Positions 26,745 through 34,903 of a stretch of DNA of 39,073 bases are shown here, one piece after another. Numbering within the stretch: position 1 is the first letter of the stretch; the number at the start of each line of letters is the position of its first letter. The translations under genes and the position numbers were made by a program. Origin of the DNA: Clostridiales bacterium Firm_10 (lineage in GTDB: Bacteria; Bacillota; Clostridia; Christensenellales; Aristaeellaceae); the NCBI GenBank assembly GCA_001603025.1, contig LVAP01000016.1, positions 1 to 39,073 on the forward strand, given 5' to 3'. Under the pieces are notes generated by a model. The model was not told the DNA's origin. It saw only the letters and a list, made by a program, of their open reading frames with translations, and searched no databases.

Positions 26745-27629
26745 ATGCAGAGCCAGCGTACCGTTCCGACCGACTCCAGCCGCCCGTTCGCCCGCCTCCG
26801 GGAATACGGCATACTTACGTTAGCCGCCCTGGTGCTGGACACGGGCGTCCATTTCTTCAAGTTCCCGAACAACTTCTGCTTCGGCGGGGTCACGGGCATA
26901 TCCATCGTGCTCAACCGCCTGCTGCCGTGGAGCCCCAGCTCGTACAACTTCGTCATCAACATGCTGCTGCTCGTGGTGGGCTTCGTGTTCATCGGGCGCG
27001 ATTTCGGCCTCAAAACCGTATACGTGAGCGTCGTCTCCTCGCTGATGCTGAGCCTGATGGACCGCGTCTGGCCGCTGACCGCGCCGCTGACAGGCCAGCC
27101 GGTGCTGGAGCTGATCTTCGCCATTGTGCTGCCCTCGGTAGGCGCGGCGATCCTGTTCAACGTGGGCGCCTCCGGCGGCGGCACGGACATCATCGCCATG
27201 GTGCTGAAAAAGCACACCAGCTGGGACATCGGCAAGGCGCTGTTCTGCGTCGACCTGCTCATCACCATCGGCGCGTGCTTCGTGTTCGACATCCAGACGG
27301 GCCTGTTCTCCTTCACCGGGCTGATGGCCAAAACGCTGGTCATCGACGGCGTGATCGAAAACATCAACCTGTGCAAATACTTCACCATCATCTGCGAGGA
27401 CCCCGCGCCGATCTGCGCGTTCATCCACAACAAGCTCAACCGCAGCGCCACGGTGTTCACCGCCGAAGGCACCTACAGCCACACGCCGCGCCGGGTGATC
27501 CTCACCGTGATGAAGCGCAGCCAGGCCGTGCAGCTGCGCAACTTCATCCGCCACACCGATCCCCACGCCTTCATGATGATCACCAACTCCAGCGAGATCA
27601 TCGGCAAGGGCTTCCGGGGCCTGAACTGA
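26745..27629 (+). CDS. YitT family membrane protein (DUF161/DUF2179)
   Basis: 294 residues. The N-terminal part has about five to six membrane helices with GGVTGISIVLNRLLPW and NVGASGGGTDIIAMVL, the two glycine-rich family marks. The last 80 or so residues form the cytoplasmic DUF2179 domain (ATVFTAEGTYSHTPRRVIL, HAFMMITNSSEIIGKGF). The biological role of the family is unclear. The ATG at 26745 is preferred because an AGAGG site lies about nine bases before it; another ATG at 26736 is too close to that site. It is a single-gene unit with its own promoter. Confidence 0.9.
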   Translation: MQSQRTVPTDSSRPFARLREYGILTLAALVLDTGVHFFKFPNNFCFGGVTGISIVLNRLLPWSPSSYNFVINMLLLVVGFVFIGRDFGLKTVYVSVVSSLMLSLMDRVWPLTAPLTGQPVLELIFAIVLPSVGAAILFNVGASGGGTDIIAMVLKKHTSWDIGKALFCVDLLITIGACFVFDIQTGLFSFTGLMAKTLVIDGVIENINLCKYFTIICEDPAPICAFIHNKLNRSATVFTAEGTYSHTPRRVILTVMKRSQAVQLRNFIRHTDPHAFMMITNSSEIIGKGFRGLN

Positions 27630-27656
27630 GAAGGCGCGGCGGGCCGTCGAGTCAAT

Positions 27657-27700
27657 AAAAAATCATGCGGGGCGGGATCGAATCGATCCCGCCCCGCATG
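27657..27700 (-). terminator. Strong terminator after the zinc-ribbon gene
   Basis: A 17-bp perfect stem (27664-27680 with 27684-27700) and a three-base loop, followed on the minus strand by a run of T (27657-27662). It lies 16 bases past the stop at 27716. The plus side lacks a T run. Confidence 0.85.
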
Positions 27701-27715
27701 GCGATTCATCGCCGT

Positions 27716-29041
27716 TTACGGTTTTTTGGTGCCGCAGTTGGTGCAGAAGTTGCCGTTGTTCTCGGTCTTGCAGCCCGGGCACACCCACGTGCCGTCGTCC
27801 TCGGGCCTCTTGGTGCCGCAGTTGGTGCAGAAGTTGCCGCTGTTCTCGGTCTTGCAGCCCGGGCACACCCATATGCCGCTGTTCCCCGCGGGCGCCTGAG
27901 GCGCATGGGTCGTCTGGGGCTTGGGAGCGTACGTCGCGCCGGGCACGTAGGGATCATCGTCGAGGCTGACGAACTGCAGGCAGTTCACAATCTCGTTCAG
28001 GTCTTCGGCAAAATCCTGGAAAGAGCCCCAGCTGACGTTCCGGCCTGAGAAATCGATGTTCAGGTAACAGCCGTCTTCGTCGGGGAGCGGATAGCTGGCG
28101 TAAGCGCTGGAGCTGCTGCCCTCCTTTTTCAGGCCGTACAGATAGGCGTCGAACTGCACGCCGCGGTCCAGCGTTATGACGGCGCAGTTCTCCGGCTCAT
28201 CCTCTTTCTTGTACTCGGGATAGCTGTATCGCTCCACCTTGATGTCGATGTCGATTGCGCAGTTGGGGCCGAACACGATATAGCCGGTCAGGCTCTCATA
28301 GCTCATCTCCGTGACGAACATGCGGGCCCGGATGGCGCCTCCGTCCTCGGTGTAGCCCGTCAGCTCCGGCATGACGATGTTGAGCAGCATGCCGTTGTAC
28401 AGGTCGGGGCACAGCATCTTCACGCCGGCATAGGCGCCGTCTGTCCAGTACTGGGGATAGAGCTGGAGCGTCATCTCGCTCTCCACCCGGGCGATCTCGT
28501 CGATGATGGCCGCAGCCAGGCTTTCCTCGGCGACATTCTTCCCCACGCCGCCCATATAGATGGAGATGAACAGCTTCGCGCCCTTCTTGATCTCGGGCAG
28601 GCCGATCAGGCCGTAGGCGCGCATCTTTTCCGGATCGATGTAGGCCGCATGCTGGCCCTCGCCGTCGTAGATGACGTAGTCGTCGTTCTTGCAGCGCTCG
28701 ACGAAGGTCTCGAAGGCGTAATTCTCCAGGCCTTCATAGAAGTATTCCATGCGGTGCGTCTCGTCGATGAGGGAGACCGACGTGGGCTTGAACTCCGCGG
28801 CATACGTATCGGCCGGCACGCTGAAGGTGACGAACCAGGGCTCCCGGCTGTTGGATTCATACAGCTGGGTCGGGTAGAAGGGCGTAACGCACACCTGCGG
28901 ATAGCTCTCCGGCGTCAGCAGCGAGGTGGAATAAAACGTGTACTGCGGAATCTGCCGCATATAGGGCAGCTCGTCAGCCGCAGCCGCAGCGACGCCGCAC
29001 AGCAGCACTGCCGCAAGAATAAGAGCCAGCAGTCTCTTCAT
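27716..29041 (-). CDS. Exported protein with two C-terminal zinc ribbons
   Basis: 441 residues from the ATG at 29041 (AAGGGGGA site just upstream). The first 22 or so residues are a typical Sec signal peptide (MKRLLALILAAVLLCG, cleavage near AAAAADE). The central 360 residues are a soluble, acidic, strand-rich domain I do not recognise; nothing in it suggests an enzyme. A Pro/Ala/Thr linker (YAPKPQTTHAPQAPAGNSG) leads to two nearly identical 28-residue zinc-ribbon units, each WVCPGCKTENxGNFCTNCGTK. Double CxxC ribbons are usual in cytoplasmic proteins, so their place on an apparently exported protein is odd. It is monocistronic, with a consensus-like promoter and a strong terminator. Confidence 0.75.
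   Translation of the reverse strand: MKRLLALILAAVLLCGVAAAAADELPYMRQIPQYTFYSTSLLTPESYPQVCVTPFYPTQLYESNSREPWFVTFSVPADTYAAEFKPTSVSLIDETHRMEYFYEGLENYAFETFVERCKNDDYVIYDGEGQHAAYIDPEKMRAYGLIGLPEIKKGAKLFISIYMGGVGKNVAEESLAAAIIDEIARVESEMTLQLYPQYWTDGAYAGVKMLCPDLYNGMLLNIVMPELTGYTEDGGAIRARMFVTEMSYESLTGYIVFGPNCAIDIDIKVERYSYPEYKKEDEPENCAVITLDRGVQFDAYLYGLKKEGSSSSAYASYPLPDEDGCYLNIDFSGRNVSWGSFQDFAEDLNEIVNCLQFVSLDDDPYVPGATYAPKPQTTHAPQAPAGNSGIWVCPGCKTENSGNFCTNCGTKRPEDDGTWVCPGCKTENNGNFCTNCGTKKP
27726..27872 (-). repeat. 84-bp tandem duplication encoding the zinc ribbons
   Basis: Units begin at 27726 and 27810, spacing 84 bases (28 codons). The first 62 bases of each are identical except for one position, including wobble bases, which points to a recent duplication or ongoing gene conversion. 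Confidence 0.9.
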
Positions 29042-29078
29042 GGGAAATCCCCCTTGCCATTTGTTTTCAGCCATCACA

Positions 29079-29107
29079 ATCATAACGGAAGAGGCCCTGT
29101 TTGTCAA
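29079..29107 (-). promoter_or_regulatory. Promoter of the exported zinc-ribbon gene
   Basis: On the minus strand TTGACA (29102-29107) and TATGAT (29079-29084) with 17 bases between, about 37 bases before the start codon. Confidence 0.8.
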
Positions 29108-29161
29108 TGCCGAACGAACCGTTTCCCGCGCCTGTCCGGACACAAATCCCGCGTCTTCCCA

Positions 29162-29190
29162 TCGACAAGCGCGCCGCCATATGCTATAAT
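29162..29190 (+). promoter_or_regulatory. Promoter of the ABC-F gene
   Basis: TCGACA (29162-29167) and TATAAT (29185-29190) with 17 bases between. The predicted leader is about 110 bases and GC-rich, with a possible long-range stem. Confidence 0.75.
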
Positions 29191-29307
29191 TGATCCCATA
29201 AAACGCCCGGGTGCGCGCTCAAATCCGATCGGACGCGGCCTGAGGCGCCGGCAGCGCGCCCCTGGAACTCTGAAAACGTACCCAAATACCCGCATGGAGT
29301 GTATGAC

Positions 29308-31233
29308 ATGGTTCTTTTGACTTTGCAGAACGTGACAAAGGCCTTTGGGCTGAATGTCATATTGAACGACGTGTCCCTCACGCTGAAGGAGGGGCAGCGG
29401 CTGGGACTCGTGGGCGTCAACGGCAGCGGAAAATCCACGCTGCTCAAAATCATCGCCGGCGAGATGCAGCCCGACGGCGGCGCCGTCAGCCTGGTGCGCG
29501 GCACGCAGGTGGGCCTGCTCACCCAGCAGGCCGACATCACCTCCGACCTCACCGTGGTGGAGGAGCTCAGCCGCGTGTTCGAACCGCTCCGGAAAATGGA
29601 GCAGAAGCTGCGCGGCCTCGAGGAACAGATGGCCGAAAGCCACGCGGATCCCGCCCGGCTGGACGAGCTCAGCCGCGAGTACGTCCGCCTCACCGACCGC
29701 TTCGAGCAGCAGGGCGGCTACGAATGGCCCAGCCGCATCCAGGGCGTGCTGGCCGGCCTGGGCTTCCCGAAGGAGCGGCAGAGCCAGCCCGCCAGCCTGC
29801 TCTCCGGCGGCGAAAAGACGCGGCTGTGCCTGGCGCGCATCCTGCTGATGCAGCCGGAGCTGCTGATGCTGGACGAGCCCACCAACCACCTCGACCTGGC
29901 CGCCACCCAGTGGCTGGAGGATACGCTGCGCAAATACAAGGGCACCGTCATCGTCATCTCCCACGACCGCTACTTCCTCAACGCGGTGTGCGATGGCATG
30001 GCCGAGCTGTCCATGACGCGCCTCACCCAGTACAACGGCAACTACGACGCCTTCATGCAGCAGCGCCAGATGAACCTGGAGCGGCAGATGAAGGAATACG
30101 TGATGCAGCAGAAGGAAATCGCGCGGCAGCAGGCCATCATCGACCGCTACCGCATGTACAACCGCGAAAAGAGCATCAAGGCCGCCGAGAGCCGGGAAAA
30201 GCGCCTGGAGAAAATCGAGCTGGTGGAAAAACCGGTGGACGAGCAGCGCGTGCGCTTCTCCTTCGAGGCGCGCCGCCGCACCGGCGACGACGTGCTCATG
30301 GCCCGGGATCTCTCAAAGGGCTTCGACGGACGCACGCTGTTCCGCAATTTCAGCCTGCACCTGCGCGCCGGCGACCGCGTGGCGGTGATCGGCCCCAACG
30401 GCATCGGCAAGACGACGCTTCTGCGCATCCTGGTGAAGGAGCTTAAGCCGGACACCGGCGACGTGCGCTACGGCGCCAACGTGGACGTGGGCTACTACGA
30501 CCAGCACCAGGCCGGGCTGACCATGACGAAGACCGTGATGGACGAGCTGTGGGATGATTTCCCCCGCATGGAGCCGGATGAGGTCCGCTCGGTGCTGGCG
30601 CTGTTCCTGTTTACGGGCGACGACGTATTCCAGAAGATTGAAACCCTCTCCGGCGGCGAGCGCGGCCGGGTGGCGCTGGCCAAGCTGATGCTGCGCAAGG
30701 ACAATCTGCTGATGCTGGACGAGCCCACCAACCACCTCGATATGGATTCCCGCGAGGTGCTGGAAGGCGCGCTGGACGGCTTCACCGGCACCATCCTCAC
30801 CGTTTCGCACGACCGCTACTTCATCAACCGCATCGCCACCCGCGTGATCGAGATGAGCCCGGACGGGGTGACGGAATACCTGGGCAACTACGACGACTAC
30901 CTCGAAAAGAAGCGCCTGACGGAAGCCGGCGCGGAGGAAGCCGCCGCCGGCGGAAAGACCCGCACCCAGCTGGACAAGGAAAAGCGGCTGGAGCGGCTGA
31001 AGCGCGAATCCAAAAAGGCGCTGCAGGCCCGCGTCAGCCAGCTGGAGCAGGACATCGCAGATACGGAAGAGCTCGTGGAAAAGCTGGAAGCCTCCATGGG
31101 CGACGCCGAGGTGTACTCGAACCCCGACAAGGCCGCCGCCGTGGCCCGGGAGCACAGGGAGGCGCAGGAGAAGCTGGAATCGCTGTATGAGGAATGGACG
31201 GACACCGCGGCGATGGCGGAAAGCGCGGAATAG
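29308..31233 (+). CDS. ABC-F family ATPase (YdiF/Uup-like)
   Basis: 641 residues with two ABC domains and no membrane segments, acting on ribosomes. Domain 1: Walker A GVNGSGKST near residue 36, signature LLSGGEKTRLCLA, Walker B LLMLDEPTNHLD. A charged linker of about 80 residues (the P-site tRNA interaction motif region) follows. Domain 2: GPNGIGKTT, LSGGERGRVALAK, LLMLDEPTNHLDMD. The last 90 residues are a charged coiled coil, as in the YdiF/Uup branch. Some ABC-F proteins protect ribosomes from antibiotics, others are housekeeping translation factors; this cannot be decided from sequence. ATG 29308 has a GGAG site; a GTG at 29299 is less likely. Confidence 0.93.
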   Translation: MVLLTLQNVTKAFGLNVILNDVSLTLKEGQRLGLVGVNGSGKSTLLKIIAGEMQPDGGAVSLVRGTQVGLLTQQADITSDLTVVEELSRVFEPLRKMEQKLRGLEEQMAESHADPARLDELSREYVRLTDRFEQQGGYEWPSRIQGVLAGLGFPKERQSQPASLLSGGEKTRLCLARILLMQPELLMLDEPTNHLDLAATQWLEDTLRKYKGTVIVISHDRYFLNAVCDGMAELSMTRLTQYNGNYDAFMQQRQMNLERQMKEYVMQQKEIARQQAIIDRYRMYNREKSIKAAESREKRLEKIELVEKPVDEQRVRFSFEARRRTGDDVLMARDLSKGFDGRTLFRNFSLHLRAGDRVAVIGPNGIGKTTLLRILVKELKPDTGDVRYGANVDVGYYDQHQAGLTMTKTVMDELWDDFPRMEPDEVRSVLALFLFTGDDVFQKIETLSGGERGRVALAKLMLRKDNLLMLDEPTNHLDMDSREVLEGALDGFTGTILTVSHDRYFINRIATRVIEMSPDGVTEYLGNYDDYLEKKRLTEAGAEEAAAGGKTRTQLDKEKRLERLKRESKKALQARVSQLEQDIADTEELVEKLEASMGDAEVYSNPDKAAAVAREHREAQEKLESLYEEWTDTAAMAESAE

Positions 31234-31281
31234 GCGGGAAAATCAGAGTTTGCCGCGTTGATTAGGCAACAAAACAAAAAT

Positions 31282-31296
31282 GCAACTTCAAGTTGC
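31282..31296. promoter_or_regulatory. Palindromic candidate operator upstream of the Xre gene
   Basis: GCAACTT-C-AAGTTGC, a perfect 7+1+7 inverted repeat, with a further AAGTTG half-site at about 31311-31316. It lies 70-90 bases before the Xre start in an AT-rich leader, as expected for autoregulation. Confidence 0.5.
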
Positions 31297-31369
31297 GGAA
31301 ACGCAAATAGAAGTTGGTAGAAAAAGTATGGCTTAAGCTTTATGCTCCTTTTACAAGGAGGATGATATT

Positions 31370-31900
31370 ATGGCTTTTAAAGAAAACCTGCAGATGATTC
31401 GCAAGAAGAATCAGCTCTCACAGGAAGGGCTGGCAGAAATGTTGGGGGTAAGCAGACAAGCTGTGTCAAAATGGGAGCTGGGAGAAGGGTATCCGGAAGT
31501 TGACAAGCTTTTGCTCCTGTCGAAAAAGTTGAATATCTCATTGGACAGCTTACTGGGAGGAGAAAAAACGCCAACCTGTTCCGAAAACGGCAAAACTTCG
31601 GATATGATCAGAATCATTTCACTGAATGAGGGCGTTATCATCAGCGCGTCAAAGGTGACTCGTTCGCAGCAGTTCAAGGGCGGCAAAAAAAGCCCAAAAT
31701 ACGCGCTGTATGCTTCAGACAAAAATGATATGTCACTTTGGGGAGCGCAGAATACCTTTCTCGCCTGGTACAGGAACCTTGAAGATGTAACAAGAGAGGT
31801 GGCCGAAATACAGAACGCATTGAACGCCGGGGCTGCGTCCTATACTCTGCAATACAGTGTAAAGTGTAAACAGAACCTGCTTAGGACAATGGAAGACTAA
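31370..31900 (+). CDS. Xre family transcriptional regulator with C-terminal sensor-like domain
   Basis: 176 residues. The N-terminal 60 residues are a clear helix-turn-helix (LQMIRKKNQLSQEGLAEMLG, VSRQAVSKWELGEGYPEVDK). The C-terminal part, beginning ISLNEGVIISASKV and containing PKYALYASDK and TFLAWYRNLEDV, recurs in Clostridia behind this type of DNA-binding domain, possibly a PH-like fold; its ligand is unknown. An AAGGAGG site precedes the ATG. Base and codon use are clearly more AT-rich than in every neighbour (many A/T third positions, AGA codons), and the upstream 130 bases are also AT-rich, suggesting recent acquisition. Confidence 0.88.
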   Translation: MAFKENLQMIRKKNQLSQEGLAEMLGVSRQAVSKWELGEGYPEVDKLLLLSKKLNISLDSLLGGEKTPTCSENGKTSDMIRIISLNEGVIISASKVTRSQQFKGGKKSPKYALYASDKNDMSLWGAQNTFLAWYRNLEDVTREVAEIQNALNAGAASYTLQYSVKCKQNLLRTMED

Positions 31901-31957
31901 TATAACAAATTCCGGTTTCCCAACATCAACCGCAATTTTGAAAGGAGCGCATGACCC

Positions 31958-32269
31958 ATGTTGATCGTCACCATCGAATCCATCCCCGGCAAGACCCTCG
32001 AGCCCCTGGGCCTCGTGAAGGGCAGCACCATCCAGACCGTGAACGCCTTCCGCGACATCGGCGCGGGGCTCAAGACGCTGGTGGGCGGCGAACTCACCAA
32101 ATACAACGAAATGATGGCCAAGGCCCGCGCCCTCGCCACCGAGCGCATGACCGCCGAAGCCCAGGCTCTGGGCGCCGACGCCGTCGTGGGCGTGCGCTAC
32201 GCCTCCTCCTCCATCATGCAGAGCGCCGCCGAGGTCATGGCCTACGGCACGGCGGTGAAGCTCAGGTGA
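31958..32269 (+). CDS. YbjQ family protein (UPF0145)
   Basis: 103 residues, the standard family length. The sequence has IPGKTLEPLGLVKGSTI near the N-terminus, GGELTKYNEMMAKARALA, MTAEAQALGADAVVGVRY and SAAEVMAYGTAV, all typical of the YbjQ heavy-metal-binding-like family, which forms pentamers. Despite the old name, its function is unknown. An AAGGAG site precedes the ATG. Its stop overlaps the GTG of the next gene, starting a four-gene plus-strand unit. Confidence 0.93.
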   Translation: MLIVTIESIPGKTLEPLGLVKGSTIQTVNAFRDIGAGLKTLVGGELTKYNEMMAKARALATERMTAEAQALGADAVVGVRYASSSIMQSAAEVMAYGTAVKLR

Positions 32270-32718
32270 CGGGACCGGCCGTGAGGATCATCCCGTACGA
32301 GGACAAATACCGCGACGACATGATCTTCATGATCCTGCAGGCCAAGGACGCGCTGGGCCGCGTGCCGCGCCTGAACGATGATCTCCTCGACATCCGCGCC
32401 CATTACCTCGACCGGGGCGATATGTTCTGGCTGGCCGTTGGCGCGGACGGCCGCGTGGCGGGCAGCGTGGGCTATTCCCTCATCGACGGCGCGCGGGAGG
32501 CGTTCCTGCACCGGCTGTTCGTGAAGGCCTCGCTGAAAAGGCGGGGCATCGGCGGCGCGCTGCTGCGCACGGCCGAGGAGTCACTGAAATCGCGCGGCGT
32601 AGCGCTGGTGCGGGTGCACCTGGGCGAACCCCGGGAGCAGTGGTTCGAGTCCTATCGCTTCTATGAGAAGCATGGCTATGAGGAATATGCGCCGCGTTTC
32701 ATGAAGAAGGCGCTGTAA
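32266..32718 (+). CDS. GNAT family N-acetyltransferase
   Basis: 150 residues from the GTG at 32266 that overlaps the YbjQ stop; a second GTG at 32281 is a possible start. The fold is evident: FWLAVGADGRVAGSVGYSL for strands 2-4, LHRLFVKASLKRRGIGGALLRTAEESLKSRG broken here as RLFVKASLKRRGIGGALL (acetyl-CoA loop R-R-G-I-G-G) and the C-terminal FYEKHGYEEY. It transfers an acetyl group from acetyl-CoA to an unknown amine. Confidence 0.9.
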   Translation: MTGPAVRIIPYEDKYRDDMIFMILQAKDALGRVPRLNDDLLDIRAHYLDRGDMFWLAVGADGRVAGSVGYSLIDGAREAFLHRLFVKASLKRRGIGGALLRTAEESLKSRGVALVRVHLGEPREQWFESYRFYEKHGYEEYAPRFMKKAL

Positions 32719-32740
32719 CGGCATTGACGGAGGCATTCCC

Positions 32741-34105
32741 ATGAACAAATGGCAGATCATCACGGAAGCCGAACCCTCGCCGCAGGTGCGGTTCGCCATC
32801 GCCGAGCTGTCCGCGGCCATTCACGAATACACTCCGTACTGGCCGAAGGTCGGCCCGGAGGACGCGTCCTTCAGCGGCATCCGGCTGGCGCTCGCCGCGC
32901 CGGGAGACGACGTGCCGGAAAACGGCTACCGCGTCGTCGTACAGGAGCCGGAATCGGGGCGGCAGTCCGTGCGCATCACCGGCGCGGATGACACCGCGCT
33001 CATGCACGGCTGCATGGATTTCCGCGGCCGCTACCTCGGGCAGGCGCGGCTGTCGCGCCGGGCGGCAAACCCCTATTACTTCAACCCGCTGTTCAGCGGG
33101 GCCCCGCTGCCGCCCGCCGACTGGACCGGCGCGCCGGCCATCCTCCATCGCGGGCTGTGGACCTGGGGACTGGCCGTCTACGACTACCGGGGATACCTCG
33201 AAAACATGGCGCGGCTGCGGCTGAACGAGCTCATCCTCTGGAACGACTTCGCGCCCGTCAACGGACGGGAAATCGTGGAATACGCCCACAGCCTGGGCAT
33301 CAGGATCATCTGGGGCTACGCCTGGGGCTGGGACACCGCCATGCGTCTGGATGTGTCCGAAGAGGCAGTCGGCCGCATCATCGAAAAATACGAGCGCGAA
33401 TACGCCCCGCTGGGCGGCGACGGCATCTACTTCCAGAGCTTCACCGAGACGAAGGAAGAGACGCTGGGCGGACGGCTCATCGCCGAGGCCGTGGTGGAAT
33501 TCGTGAACCGCATCGCCGGCCGGCTGCTTCAAAGGCACCCGGGGCTGCGGCTGCAGTTCGGCCTGCACGCCGATTCGGTGAAAAACCGGCTGGAGCATAT
33601 CGCCCGGGTGGACCGGCGCGTGGAAATCGTGTGGGAAAACTGCGGCGGTTTCCCCTACCACACCATGCCGGACCGCGTGGATTCCTCCGAAGAAACCCGC
33701 GGGTTCACGGAACGCCTGCTCGACCTGCGGCCGGGCGCGGCCACCGGCGCGGTGCTCAAGAGCATGGTTCAGCTGGACTGGGGCTGCTTCGAACACCAGG
33801 CCGGCCCGGCGGTGCTGGGCTGTGCCGGCGAGGCGGATATCCGGGCCATGCTGCCGCAGGTGCGGCAGGTGTGGCGCTACATCCAGGGCGAATGGCTGGA
33901 TCACGGCGAAAAGAGCCTGGAGACGGCGCACCAGTTCGCCGGGCGGGAGGGCACGGCGCTCTACAACCTCGTGGAGAACGGCCTGTTCGAGCGCGAGATC
34001 CCCCTCCCCGCGGCGCTGTTCGCCGAAATCGCGTGGGACAGCGCGCGCCCCTGGGGCGACATCCTGCGCGAAACCGCCCAGCGCCCCGACATTGCCCTCG
34101 CGTAA
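32741..34105 (+). CDS. Putative TIM-barrel glycoside hydrolase, distant GH20/GH67-like
   Basis: 454 residues, no signal peptide. The first 105 residues resemble the N-terminal alpha/beta domain seen before the barrel in GH20, GH67 and GH84 enzymes (ITGADDTALMHGCMDF). From about 138 a (beta/alpha)8 barrel begins with HRGLWTWGLAVYDYRGYLE, then LRLNELILWNDFAPVNGRE, LGIRIIWGYAWGWDT and GDGIYFQSFTETKEE, whose glutamates near residue 230 are candidate catalytic residues; EIVWENCGGFPYH follows. The D-E catalytic pair of GH20 is not evident. The family is not recognised with certainty. It lies 22 bases after the acetyltransferase and 42 before the next gene. Confidence 0.65.
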   Translation: MNKWQIITEAEPSPQVRFAIAELSAAIHEYTPYWPKVGPEDASFSGIRLALAAPGDDVPENGYRVVVQEPESGRQSVRITGADDTALMHGCMDFRGRYLGQARLSRRAANPYYFNPLFSGAPLPPADWTGAPAILHRGLWTWGLAVYDYRGYLENMARLRLNELILWNDFAPVNGREIVEYAHSLGIRIIWGYAWGWDTAMRLDVSEEAVGRIIEKYEREYAPLGGDGIYFQSFTETKEETLGGRLIAEAVVEFVNRIAGRLLQRHPGLRLQFGLHADSVKNRLEHIARVDRRVEIVWENCGGFPYHTMPDRVDSSEETRGFTERLLDLRPGAATGAVLKSMVQLDWGCFEHQAGPAVLGCAGEADIRAMLPQVRQVWRYIQGEWLDHGEKSLETAHQFAGREGTALYNLVENGLFEREIPLPAALFAEIAWDSARPWGDILRETAQRPDIALA

Positions 34106-34147
34106 AACGCCCGCTCATTCAATTTCCGCCAGTTCAGGAGGTTTCAC

Positions 34148-34852
34148 ATGCGATTGACCGTCATGACCTACAACATCTGCTCCGGCCGGAACCTGGCCCG
34201 GGAGCAGGACATCGGATTCGCCGCCGCCGTCATCCGGAACGTCCAGCCGGATTTCTGCGGGGTGAACGAAGTGCGTGTCGGCACCGCCGATGCGCCTTAC
34301 GACCAGGCCGACGCGCTGGGCCGGCTGACCGGCTGTTATCCCGTGTTCGGCAAATCCATCGACGTGGCCGGCGGCGAATACGGCAACGCCTTCCTCACGC
34401 GGCATCCGCTGCTGGAGCGGGAGGTCATCCACATTCCGGACCGCTTCGGGGCCGGCGGGCGGCACGTGGAGCACCGCACGCTGCTGCGCTGCGTCCTCAG
34501 CCTGGACGGCGCGCCTGTATCCGTATTCGCCACGCATTTCGGCCTGACCGATCCGGAAAAACAGGCCGCCGTGGAAACGGCGGTCTCCGCCGTCGCGCGG
34601 GAGACGAATCCCGTCCTGCTGATGGGCGACCTGAACATGGAGCCGGGCGACCCCATCCTCGCGCCGCTCTTTGCCGCCCTGGCCGACACAGCCGGCCGGA
34701 AGGACGAAATCAAGACCTTCCCCTCCGGGCGGCCCGAAATCAAGATCGACTACATCCTGCACTCGGCGGGGCTGAAAACCCTGGGCGTCCGTTCCCTGGA
34801 CACACAGAACTCCGACCACCGCCCGCTCATCGCGGAGATGGAACTGGCGTGA
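34148..34852 (+). CDS. Endonuclease/exonuclease/phosphatase family protein
   Basis: 234 residues with the full metal-dependent EEP core: MTYNICSG, the metal-binding glutamate in CGVNEVRVG, FATHFGLTD, LMGDLNMEPGD, IDYILHS and the terminal SDHRPLIAEM. No signal peptide. This short type often acts as a phosphodiesterase on small molecules rather than on DNA. An AGGAGG-like site precedes the ATG. It ends the YbjQ to EEP unit, followed by a strong hairpin. Substrate unknown. Confidence 0.9.
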   Translation: MRLTVMTYNICSGRNLAREQDIGFAAAVIRNVQPDFCGVNEVRVGTADAPYDQADALGRLTGCYPVFGKSIDVAGGEYGNAFLTRHPLLEREVIHIPDRFGAGGRHVEHRTLLRCVLSLDGAPVSVFATHFGLTDPEKQAAVETAVSAVARETNPVLLMGDLNMEPGDPILAPLFAALADTAGRKDEIKTFPSGRPEIKIDYILHSAGLKTLGVRSLDTQNSDHRPLIAEMELA

Positions 34853-34860
34853 AAGCGCAA

Positions 34861-34898
34861 AAAGGACCGGCGCTCCTTTCCGGGAGCGCCGGTCCTTT
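34861..34898. terminator. Bidirectional terminator between EEP gene and addA
   Basis: A perfect 16-bp stem (34861-34876 with 34883-34898). The stem ends are A/T, giving TTTCTGATT on the plus side and TTTTTGCG on the minus side, so it can stop both convergent transcripts. Confidence 0.85.
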
Positions 34899-34903
34899 CT
34901 GAT

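Noticed and set aside
27664-27700. Mobile-element end or integration site at the long palindrome
   Set aside because: The 17-bp stem with a T run on the minus side, just past a stop codon, is fully explained as a terminator; no transposase, integrase or target duplication is nearby.
27726-27872. CRISPR-like repeats
   Set aside because: Only two direct units with no spacers, in frame and encoding zinc ribbons.
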